In this document: positions 52,501 to 58,832 of the stretch, piece after piece
Numbering within the stretch: position 1 is the first letter of the stretch
Layout: every line of letters begins with the position of its first letter
Assembly: GCA_017443845.1 (NCBI GenBank)
Contig: JAFSXX010000027.1
Coordinates: 1 to 58,832, forward strand
Length of the DNA stretch: 58,832 nt
From: Bacteroidales bacterium
Lineage (GTDB): Bacteria > Bacteroidota > Bacteroidia > Bacteroidales > UBA932
Direction: 5' to 3'
Translations under genes and position numbers: made by a program
Notes under the pieces: model-generated
What the model was told of the DNA's origin: nothing
Databases searched by the model: none
What the model saw: the letters and a program-made list of their open reading frames with translations, nothing else

Positions 52501-55500
52501 CGGTCAGCGGATTGCCCAAGGCGTCATAATCGTATGAGGTGACATTGCCGCGGCAGTCAGTCACTGTCGTAGGTTTTCCGAACACGTTGCTGTTATACCC
52601 GGAGTATTGAGTCACCCGGCCCAGGGCATCCGTCTTGGACGTCATAAACCGTCCGGCATTGTCGTATCCGTATTCTTCACCAGTATATGCGCTTTCTGCC
52701 GTCGCTCCGTAAGGTGCGCTCTTGACGGAAGTGACATTGCCAGAATTGTCATACGTATAACAGGTTTCCTTGTCCAGCAGCCTTGCCCTGGAATCATCAT
52801 CCCAGCCGACATAGTGCTTGACATTGACAGGATGGACGCCGTTTGTCTGGAATGTGGTGACGGTCTCCCCGCGCCAGGATATCTCGCCGCTCTCGATGTC
52901 ATTGCCGCGCTCTTCAATGCATTTCGTTATCCGGCCAAGGATATACTTCCCTGTATTGGAGTCCGTAAGATGAGAGTAGGTGTTTGTCGTTATAACCTGC
53001 AGATATGACGGGTTCTCCTCTGAATTGACCGCAGAGTTAGCCTGCTCCGAAGAAGATGACTGCTGCGAATGCCTGCGTCGCCATTCACCCAGTTCTGTCT
53101 TATCGGAAGAGACGGTCTTGACGAAGTCCAGGTTGTCATAGGTGTAACTCTCGCTGGTGGCAAAGCCTGTCAGCGGGCTTTCAGTGTATGAAGCCCTGAG
53201 GCGCGGTATATGCTTGGCATACGGGCGGAATATCTTCTGCCATGTGTTGGTAATTGTCTCGAAGGGCTCCGCAGACTCATTGGCTAAACGTTTGTAAACG
53301 TTTAAAACGACTCCGCTATTCTCCGGGTCATAGACAGTCGTGGTAAAAAGTCGGGCATCGGTCGTGTTGCGGGTGCTGTTGATGACCGTCGTCTCCCCGA
53401 AGCCGCGGAAGCCCAGGCCCCGCTGGTGGAACACAGCGTCGCGGTAGCGGTAGCGCAAGCTGTCGAGGGCGGAGGAGGAGCCGGGGATATATGTCGCCGT
53501 CTGGGCCAGGACCCGGATAGGAGGCGTTAAGCGGCAGTAACCTTCAGAAGTGGTATAACTCCTGTTTGTATCTATGCTATAAGTATCATCATCAGTGGAT
53601 AGATTGGAGATGTTTTTATATGTGTTTTCCTGATTCATTCCATAGCTGTCCGTAAGGGAGGTCATTAAGCGCAGGGCGGCACGGTCATTATTCAGTTTAT
53701 AGACTCTCAGCCCTCCGTTACCAAAGGTGATTACACTGCCTTCCCCTCCATAAGAAATGAGGTTGCAGGGTATGAGATGCGTCTTGTTGTTGAAACCAAT
53801 GATCATTCTCCTTGCGGGGGAGAAGGTTGCTTGATATCCTGATGGGGTGTTGCGATAGAAGAAGGCCTGCCGTTCCGTCGTCGCAGATCTCAATCGAACC
53901 AATTCAGGAAGTCCGTCCGAATTAATGTCCATCAATGAGTATTTATCATCTGGGCGAATGTAGCTGATATTACAAGACTCGCTCAAGAATGAAGCACCGT
54001 CGAAATAATAACAAATAATTGTTGATCCGGCCTTGTCATTATTGTCTTTTACGACGGCATCAAAGTATCCGTCACCATTGATATCACCGTATGCCAGGCA
54101 GCGCGACATCTTGTCCTTGTCGAATGAAAAGACATTTGTGCTGTCAAATGCGGAACCGTTGAAGCGGTAAACCTTGAGTTTTGACGGCTCAGCCCTGCAA
54201 TACTCGGTCTTGCCGTCACCGTCAAGGTCATAACAAAAAGAAATGACAGTATCCCTATATGGAAGATTCAGTGTTCCGTTAAATAAGGAATTCTGCATAT
54301 CCAGATCTATGATTTTGGTAGTACCACCCCCATTCTCGGGATCAGCAACGACAGCTAATGCTTCTATTTTTCCTCTTCCTGTAAAGTCGCCATAGTCCAA
54401 ATAAAGTTCTACAGGACTCTTATACATGTCTTCCTGATGAACGCAATTGAACGTAACATCTACAGTGTCCAAATCACTATAATGCAAAGAACTGTCAAAA
54501 CCTGAAATGATAAAGCGTAATATCGTCTGACTCCCAAGGACATGTATGCTGGCTCTAACAATTTCATCGCGGCCGTCTCCGTTAATATCAATGGCTTGAA
54601 TGCCATAGAATCCACTGCCGACTGTTATGTATTGGCAAGAATCCTGTTCTCCGGCAATAGGTGCGATATAGATGTGTGCGGTATCAGGATAACTGCTACC
54701 ATAGAGTCTGTAAGTATTGGACCACCATGTATGCTTCTCCAATTCAGTATATGTATCATGTTCCGGCAATATGATACATCCGTCTTTCCACTGTCCCGGA
54801 ACTAGTTTACCACGCCTGAAAAGCAAAGCGGAGTCCGGACTGAAGGGAATGGCTGCAGGTGAACTATTGACCAAACTAAAGGTGGTATCTTCCACGGCAC
54901 CGGTACCATTGCCATATTCGAATCTAAGTGGGTTAAGGAAAACCTCTGAAGAGGAAACATCATCGAAGCGATAACGGCACAGGCTGTCAAGCAGACAGGT
55001 ACCGTAACGGTTACTATGAAACAACGTATCTCTGGAAAGAGTTCCTTCATTGCTGTAACTGGCTACTGATATCAACAGCTTGGATTCTCGGATGTTCTTC
55101 CCTGCAAAGGTTTTATACAAATAATAGTCATCACGGTTTCCATAACGGAACTCTATTCTTGTTGCGTTTGAGGAACCGTAGGTGATGCTTTGTATAAGAT
55201 ATCGCCCGTCGCTTGTCGATTGGCTATATTGGAATGACATTGAATTGCCGTCGCTGTCCTGAATATATGTCAAAGGGTAATACGCCTGAGATGAAGTACT
55301 GTTTTCAAAACCGTAAACGGCTTGGCAACCATTGGGATACAAGGCTGTAAAATATAGGACTTTACCTTGGGAACCGGTATATTTCTTGACTAGGACATGC
55401 CCTGTCCTGGTTGAGTAGGAATAACCCATTGAACTTGCGAGGGCATCGGGGATAAGGGGAACTCCGTCAAGGGCAAACGCTGCGTTTACATCATCATACT

Positions 55501-55999
55501 TTGCAGCGACTGTCGTGGAATCAAAATAGAATGACTTGTTGCGCGGCGTAATACAAGATAGACCGGCTATATCCCATCCTTCTCCTGCGATGCCCCGGCC
55601 TCCCTGGCTGTTATACACAAGGCTGATTTCCGGTACAAGATTGTATCCCGGGGCTGTCGGTATCGGTATGGAATATGTACGGCCGCCTGACGGAGTAACT
55701 CCAGAGGTAACAGGAATTGAGCCTACGGAATATGATGTATTGATTCTATCACTGACTCTCGATGAAGTGTTATATGAAACAATCGAAGAAGAAACTGCCT
55801 GCGAACCATCTGCAGGAACCAATTGGAGCACAGATGTGTTTTCGGAAACATTGGTTCCGCCCCTTTCTTCGCCGGCCAGAGATTTCCTGTCTCCTGCATT
55901 GTTGTACTCCAATGAGAGAGTTTGGGCAGAAGCGTGTGAACTAACCAATGCTATTAAAAAAGCAATATTGGAAGCTAATATAAACGACTTTATTCTCAT
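49487..55999 (-). CDS. SpvB/RHS-repeat exported protein with variable C-terminal tip
   Basis: 2170 residues from ATG 55999. Signal peptide (MRIKSFILASNIAFLIALVS, ending near ASAQ); SpvB domain from about 90 (SVGSIPVTSGVTPSGGRTYS); FG-GAP/TcdB-middle-like loops near 475, 595, 640 and 695 (DINGDGRDEIV, DLDGDGKTEY, DINGDGYFDAVV); RHS/YD repeats about 950-1780; RHS core end 1791-1854 (YTGHEYIPEAGLWNANARLY, FLSPDPY, NRYAYALNNPLKYSDESGEF). The tip has a Gly-rich beta stretch (about 1855-2000) and then NCYSYALD (Cys 2018) and DYYHWYRQ plus WSHKPG (His 2099, 2111), suggesting a Cys-His hydrolase. The tip is AT-richer than the core. Start 56080 is rejected because the promoter lies between the two ATGs. 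Confidence 0.88.
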   Translation of the reverse strand: MRIKSFILASNIAFLIALVSSHASAQTLSLEYNNAGDRKSLAGEERGGTNVSENTSVLQLVPADGSQAVSSSIVSYNTSSRVSDRINTSYSVGSIPVTSGVTPSGGRTYSIPIPTAPGYNLVPEISLVYNSQGGRGIAGEGWDIAGLSCITPRNKSFYFDSTTVAAKYDDVNAAFALDGVPLIPDALASSMGYSYSTRTGHVLVKKYTGSQGKVLYFTALYPNGCQAVYGFENSTSSQAYYPLTYIQDSDGNSMSFQYSQSTSDGRYLIQSITYGSSNATRIEFRYGNRDDYYLYKTFAGKNIRESKLLISVASYSNEGTLSRDTLFHSNRYGTCLLDSLCRYRFDDVSSSEVFLNPLRFEYGNGTGAVEDTTFSLVNSSPAAIPFSPDSALLFRRGKLVPGQWKDGCIILPEHDTYTELEKHTWWSNTYRLYGSSYPDTAHIYIAPIAGEQDSCQYITVGSGFYGIQAIDINGDGRDEIVRASIHVLGSQTILRFIISGFDSSLHYSDLDTVDVTFNCVHQEDMYKSPVELYLDYGDFTGRGKIEALAVVADPENGGGTTKIIDLDMQNSLFNGTLNLPYRDTVISFCYDLDGDGKTEYCRAEPSKLKVYRFNGSAFDSTNVFSFDKDKMSRCLAYGDINGDGYFDAVVKDNNDKAGSTIICYYFDGASFLSESCNISYIRPDDKYSLMDINSDGLPELVRLRSATTERQAFFYRNTPSGYQATFSPARRMIIGFNNKTHLIPCNLISYGGEGSVITFGNGGLRVYKLNNDRAALRLMTSLTDSYGMNQENTYKNISNLSTDDDTYSIDTNRSYTTSEGYCRLTPPIRVLAQTATYIPGSSSALDSLRYRYRDAVFHQRGLGFRGFGETTVINSTRNTTDARLFTTTVYDPENSGVVLNVYKRLANESAEPFETITNTWQKIFRPYAKHIPRLRASYTESPLTGFATSESYTYDNLDFVKTVSSDKTELGEWRRRHSQQSSSSEQANSAVNSEENPSYLQVITTNTYSHLTDSNTGKYILGRITKCIEERGNDIESGEISWRGETVTTFQTNGVHPVNVKHYVGWDDDSRARLLDKETCYTYDNSGNVTSVKSAPYGATAESAYTGEEYGYDNAGRFMTSKTDALGRVTQYSGYNSNVFGKPTTVTDCRGNVTSYDYDALGNPLTVESPEGRRDTTILAWNTNGPAGAVYTVTMRSNAAPTQTSYYDALGREIRSATTRFDNSVQKVDRTYTTTGEVYTESLPYKGSVVSASMLTTYGYDAYGRPVSCSEPSGRQSLWSYDGRSTTSTIDSVTSTKVIGADDNIESATDAGGTITYAYNANGTLSSMTAPGNVTTTFSYDSYGRRSSMNDPSAGPRSDSYAVYGTRHTQTSSKGTVQTWTDYTGRVTEVYRTSTEAGASDAGSFNTSYTYNAYGDLTDVISTNGTLSRYTYDTYGRPLTAKDSADGKWLLKEYAYNSTGQLSSTTYTASSGLSVTESYTYANGWKTQTTAGGNIIWRLDAENDLGQPTQATTGSITRTYSFNSYGLPTGRTMGSVMNFGYSYAGTTGNMLSRTDNTRNLTETFTYDSLDRLVSSSGNTADTRTFTYANNGNITQIGGLGTLSHSDSSHPYRVTGGNVTGMDGFEYTIKYTSFDRPAAMEPYNAELSSREEIGFVYNASHERVKTEVSYEDETKGIRIQWSINRWYLGGRYELEETSESGGEESRSTTIKERLYLGGDAYSAPVVAMRTNNSGNCTYYNIGRDVQGSITHIATMSGTLVAEYSYDPWGRLRNPATHALYDVLSTPDLMLGRGYTGHEYIPEAGLWNANARLYDPFLGCFLSPDPYVQAPDFTQNLNRYAYALNNPLKYSDESGEFLTWNLSLSGFSIGLNFTPCGVPLGFGLNIGWSGGFSLGIYGEVGYRVGVTGIGSGATISKDITYNFSTDSWSSYINTNLYASLGPISASAGISYNRSDVSGSFCLGVGVGNDARGGALAIGYGTGGFSLSIGGYYNSHAWDSNPIYEPEKWNQDLKSLDWDNCYSYALDDYKNGIGARPQPGQYSGDSFLIPKDYSDVSLDVIIEAAVRDGRIKVPSLWNLMGFGKKGYYSAYLVQGLVGDYYHWYRQDKGGLWSHKPGLYLVTNLDGRESLILNPRFSNHTYNYPVTYNDNGHSAHAIIQYVYSNKGRLLWIKK

Positions 56000-56025
56000 A
56001 GCCTTAAACCTTTTCCGTACCAATT

Positions 56026-56056
56026 CAAAGATAAAAAGAAATAATATCAAATCAAA
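56026..56056 (-). promoter_or_regulatory. Consensus promoter of the RHS gene
   Basis: On the minus strand TTTG (56053-56056), 19 bases, TATCTTTG (56026-56033), 26 bases before ATG 55999. Perfect match to the consensus, and it sets the translation start. Confidence 0.8.
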
Positions 56057-56117
56057 TATATACAATAAAGCGCGCTCCAAGATGGTAATGTCAAACGAGC
56101 AGCGCGCATAATAATAG

Positions 56118-56138
56118 ATGCCCGGTCAGGCCGGGCAT
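56118..56138. terminator. Hairpin after the cyanophycinase gene (terminator or dispersed repeat)
   Basis: ATGCCCGG, TCAGG, CCGGGCAT: an 8-bp perfect stem 9 bases past the stop of the gene at 56147. There is no clear T run on the minus strand (CTATTATTATG). The form resembles the GATGCCCGGTCA..CATGAC dispersed hairpins seen in several bacterial groups. Confidence 0.5.
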
Positions 56139-56146
56139 GACAAGAG

Positions 56147-56989
56147 TTATCTTTTCAGCTTGAACTTGTCGCCCTCGAAGAGGAGGCGGACCTTGGCTTT
56201 TCCTGAGTAGTTGTTGTTCTTGTCAACCCTGATGGACTTGGGATCGGGTTCGATGACCATGACCGAACTTCTGCCGATCACCTCGATTTCGCGGCCCTTT
56301 GTGACCACGAGGGCCGTAGCCTCGTCAATACCGATGCAAACGCACTCGGGGTTATCGAAAGCCACAGAGAAAAGGCGGTTCTCACGGCTGCGCTTGAGGA
56401 AGTGCTGGTCGATGATGGCTCCCTTGATGAAGCCCATTCCCTCGACGATCTCCACCATATCGGGAGCGATATCCTTGAATCCCTCATCGGAATGGTCCAC
56501 GCGGCTTCCGGTAAGCATCTTCTCGCTCATCATCGCCGCTCCTGCGCTCGAGCCGCTGATCATTCCGCCGTCCATATACAACTTCATCAGGCGCTCGTGG
56601 AGCAGGGTGCCCCTCATAGTATTGACGATACGGCTCTGCTTGCCTCCGCAGAAAAAGACACCGCCGACACCGTCCATAACCTTGTTGACATATTCAGGAT
56701 CGTTGCACTCCTCGTGGGTGGGGGCGATGCATCTGGTTTCGCCGGCTCCCAACTTTTTGATGGACTCCGCAAATTTTTCCGCTGTTTCCATAGGGGTATC
56801 GCTGGCAGTACCTATAACAAGGAATGCCGCCTCGGGAGCGCCGGAATACTTGACATAAGCCTCGCCGATCTTGTCGGTGCGTCCGCCGCCGCCGACAATT
56901 ACCAGATGGCCCTTGGGGGTAGCTGCCCCGGCAGAGAGGGAGAATAACAAAACAAAGGCGACAGTCGCCAGAAAATGGAGTTTTTTCAT
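56147..56989 (-). CDS. Cyanophycinase-like S51 peptidase, exported
   Basis: 280 residues with a signal peptide (MKKLHFLATVAFVLLFSLSA). The core VIVGGGGRTDKI, FFCGGKQSRIV and nucleophile motif SGSSAGAAMMSEKML are those of cyanophycinase/peptidase S51, with the later DQHFLKRSRENRL and GIDEATALVV. It would cut beta-Asp-Arg or similar iso-peptides outside the cytoplasm. No cyanophycin synthetase is in the window, so the substrate may be dietary or from other bacteria. Lies 4 bases after the TonB-like gene. Confidence 0.88.
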   Translation of the reverse strand: MKKLHFLATVAFVLLFSLSAGAATPKGHLVIVGGGGRTDKIGEAYVKYSGAPEAAFLVIGTASDTPMETAEKFAESIKKLGAGETRCIAPTHEECNDPEYVNKVMDGVGGVFFCGGKQSRIVNTMRGTLLHERLMKLYMDGGMISGSSAGAAMMSEKMLTGSRVDHSDEGFKDIAPDMVEIVEGMGFIKGAIIDQHFLKRSRENRLFSVAFDNPECVCIGIDEATALVVTKGREIEVIGRSSVMVIEPDPKSIRVDKNNNYSGKAKVRLLFEGDKFKLKR

Positions 56990-56993
56990 ATTG

Positions 56994-57719
56994 TTATTGT
57001 TTGATGAATCGATAAACTATCTCGCCCTCCTGCTTGGCCGGAGCCGAATCGTCGGCCGAAAAACGCGAACGCTTTGCGGCCTCCAGGGCGAAGCCCCACA
57101 ACTGGGAGTCGGGCGTTGAGAGCGCCTCATTGACCTTGGCCGCGATGACTCGTCCCATAGGATTCACGACAATGGAAACATAGACATCGCCGCCGCCGTA
57201 GCCCTTGTAGGCCGGAACCGGCAGGTGACGCGCCTTGCGGCCCTCCAGGGTGTAAGTCAGCACCGATGGTCCCCTGTATGCGGGAGTCTCCTTCTTCTCG
57301 GAATCATCGTCTCCCTTGCCCATATCCACAGCCTCGGCCTCACTCTGCTCGCGCAGGGCGTCGCGCTTCGAAGCATCCAGCTTCCGCTGCAGTTCGCGGG
57401 CCTCCTTATAGACATCGGAGCCCGTCTTGCCCTTGCTGTCCCGAAGCTTCTCGCCAGCATCGACCGCGACGTTTCGCACTGAAGGGGCGGGCCTGCCGAG
57501 CATCTCGTCCAGCTGGCGCTTGACCTCCTCCTTCATCTCGATCTCCTTGATCTCCTTCTCACGCTCCTCCTGCTTCGTAAAATCGAGCACGAAGGAGTGC
57601 TCCTGGTCGACAGCCGAACTGATCGAAACCACGAGCAGGATAATCAGGACGGAGAGATGGAAAATCAGGGTGCTGTAAATCCCCGCCCGGCTCTCCTTAT
57701 CGTGCCTGAGATCGGGCAT
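56994..57719 (-). CDS. TonB-like energy transducer protein
   Basis: 241 residues. One N-terminal membrane segment (LIFHLSVLIILLVVSISSAV), a charged coiled-coil-like stretch rich in Glu/Lys/Arg to about residue 150, and a C-terminal domain with GGDVYVSIVVNPMGRVIAAK and GFALEAAKRSRF, as in Bacteroidetes TonB C-terminal domains. It may link the inner membrane to an outer-membrane receptor, though no ExbB/ExbD is nearby. Its ATG shares a base with the udk stop (TGATG), so it is coupled to udk. Confidence 0.75.
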   Translation of the reverse strand: MPDLRHDKESRAGIYSTLIFHLSVLIILLVVSISSAVDQEHSFVLDFTKQEEREKEIKEIEMKEEVKRQLDEMLGRPAPSVRNVAVDAGEKLRDSKGKTGSDVYKEARELQRKLDASKRDALREQSEAEAVDMGKGDDDSEKKETPAYRGPSVLTYTLEGRKARHLPVPAYKGYGGGDVYVSIVVNPMGRVIAAKVNEALSTPDSQLWGFALEAAKRSRFSADDSAPAKQEGEIVYRFIKQ

Positions 57720-58351
57720 CAGTCTTCTTCCTTCTCCTTGAGGGCGTTCTTGATGGTTGCTACGAGGATATTGATAGCCACGCGGTTATGACCGCCCTGG
57801 GGGACGATGATATCGGCGTAGCGCTTGCTCGGGGCTATGAACTGCAGGTGCATCGGCTTGACCGTCTTGGTATAGCGGTCCATCACCCATTCCACGTTCT
57901 TGCCACGTTCGCGGATATCGCGCGAAATGACACGCATAAGGCGGTCGTCGTCATCCGCATCCACGTAAACCTTGATGTCCATCTCGTCCATCAGTTTCTT
58001 GCAGGTGAAGATGAGGATGCCCTCCACTATGATGATCGGGGCAGGCGAGAGGTGGACCGTCTCGGTGGTGGAACGCGAGCAGGTAAGGTAGGAATAGACG
58101 GGCTGTTCGACATCCCGGCCTGCCTTCAGTTCGCGGAGCTGCTCGACTAGCAGGTCGAAATCGATGGCGTTGGGATGGTCGAAATTGAGCTTCTGGCGCT
58201 CCTCAAGCGGCAGATGACTCTGGTCCTTGTAATAGGAATCCTGTGATACGACCACTATGTGTTCGTGGAGTTTTTCCGCGAGTTTCCTCGCTACTGTAGT
58301 CTTTCCTGAGCCGGTTCCGCCGGCTATGCCGATGATGAGCCTGTTGTCCAT
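57719..58351 (-). CDS. udk: Uridine kinase
   Basis: 210 residues. The P-loop GIAGGTGSGKTTVARKL, the substrate motif SQDSYYKDQSHLP and NFDHPNAIDFDLL are diagnostic; DADDDDRLMRVISRDIRERG and the closing KPMHLQFIAPSKRYADIIVP complete it. It phosphorylates uridine and cytidine in pyrimidine salvage. Lies 12 bases after asnS. Confidence 0.96.
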   Translation of the reverse strand: MDNRLIIGIAGGTGSGKTTVARKLAEKLHEHIVVVSQDSYYKDQSHLPLEERQKLNFDHPNAIDFDLLVEQLRELKAGRDVEQPVYSYLTCSRSTTETVHLSPAPIIIVEGILIFTCKKLMDEMDIKVYVDADDDDRLMRVISRDIRERGKNVEWVMDRYTKTVKPMHLQFIAPSKRYADIIVPQGGHNRVAINILVATIKNALKEKEED

Positions 58352-58363
58352 ATATCTTGATTG

Positions 58364-58832
58364 TTAGAATTCTGCTGACTTGGGAGTCCTGGGGAATGGG
58401 ATGACGTCCCTGATGTTCGACATACCCGTCACGAAGAGCAGCAGGCGCTCGAAACCGAGGCCGAAACCGCTGTGCGGGCAGGTACCGAAGCGGCGGGTGT
58501 CGATGTACCACCAGAGGTTGGTGGTGTCCATCTTGAGCTCTTCGATGCGCCTCTGGAGCTTCTTGAGGGAGGATTCCCTCTCGCTTCCGCCGATGATCTC
58601 GCCGATCTTCGGGAAGAGGACGTCCGTGCCGCGGACTGTCTTTCCGTCGTCGTTCTGCTTCATATAGAAGGCCTTGATATCCTTGGGGTAGTCCGTCAGG
58701 ATGACAGGCTTGCCGAAGTGCTTCTCGACGAGGTAGCGCTCGTGCTCGCTCTGCAGGTCGACTCCCCAGTAGACGGGATACTCGAACTGCACGCCGTCCT
58801 TGACGGCCTGCTCGAGGATCTTGATGCCTTCG
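58364..58832 (-). CDS. asnS: Asparaginyl-tRNA synthetase, C-terminal part (runs off window)
   Basis: The last 155 residues of a class IIb synthetase. [50 protein letters not shown] and class II motif 3 [15 protein letters not shown] are present, with the AsnS-type ending [17 protein letters not shown]. The frame stays open to the window edge, so the start lies outside. Confidence 0.95.
   Translation of the reverse strand, partial: EGIKILEQAVKDGVQFEYPVYWGVDLQSEHERYLVEKHFGKPVILTDYPKDIKAFYMKQNDDGKTVRGTDVLFPKIGEIIGGSERESSLKKLQRRIEELKMDTTNLWWYIDTRRFGTCPHSGFGLGFERLLLFVTGMSNIRDVIPFPRTPKSAEF

Noticed and set aside
56000..56080. An upstream ATG at 56080 extending the RHS protein by 27 residues
   Set aside because: A perfect promoter lies at 56026-56056, so the mRNA starts after this ATG; the signal peptide begins at 55999.

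Overview
The window looks like a chromosomal segment of a Bacteroidales bacterium of fairly high GC; an Alistipes/Rikenellaceae-like or related uncultured gut lineage is a guess from gene content only. The evidence is an S16 protein with a long Ala/Glu tail, a fused FeoA-FeoB transporter, a DUF4831 protein, a fimbrillin/BspA-like lipoprotein, a serC-serA-DUF1015 cluster, and repeated promoters of the Bacteroidetes type (TTTG, 19-21 bases, TAnnTTTG). I saw no rRNA, tRNA, CRISPR array, transposase or phage module.

Layout. 1-1769 is the 5' part of an exported SpvB/RHS protein on the minus strand that runs off the window. 1847-4948 (minus) holds rpsP-rimM and a BASS-type transporter coupled to a lipoprotein cyclophilin. 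5076-9181 (plus) is an iron and redox block: FeoAB, a 59-residue Cys-rich FeoB partner, a hemerythrin-LuxR fusion regulator and queH. 9196-15349 (plus) has a GH106-type rhamnosidase, a GT2 glycosyltransferase, dut and murF, meeting a flippase tail to tail. 16905-18018 (minus) is rpsF-rpsR-rplI with a strong leader hairpin. 18118-22994 (minus) has a BspA/fimbrillin-like lipoprotein with a 53-residue companion, pepD and a DUF4831 protein. 23109-32494 (plus) has a sugar MFS transporter with a ROK kinase, a TlpA-like lipoprotein, a POT transporter, a beta-lactamase-fold lipoprotein and a lipoprotein built of 54-residue repeats. 32547-36585 (minus) is serC-serA-DUF1015 and a YigZ protein. 36678-48742 (plus) is mostly housekeeping: miaA, recQ, nhaA, an FKBP isomerase, an ABC exporter, an acyl-CoA ligase, dCMP deaminase, a C-terminal processing protease and a small membrane protein. 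48852-58832 (minus) carries asnS (partial), udk, a TonB-like protein, a cyanophycinase-like protein, and then a complete 2170-residue SpvB/RHS protein with an overlapping small exported protein downstream.

The most interesting system is the last pair. The RHS protein has a signal peptide, SpvB and FG-GAP-like modules, an RHS core ending in the usual motif, then a visibly AT-richer C-terminal tip with a Cys/His pattern that suggests a thiol peptidase or amidase. Its stop overlaps the start of an AT-rich gene for a 216-residue exported protein of no recognised family. This is the layout of a polymorphic toxin and its immunity protein, but without any T6SS parts nearby. A paralogue lies at the other end of the window. 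Second in interest is the feoAB locus, with a His-rich FeoA-FeoB linker, a Fur-box-like palindrome, a second dyad over the promoter, and a possible diiron sensor-regulator.
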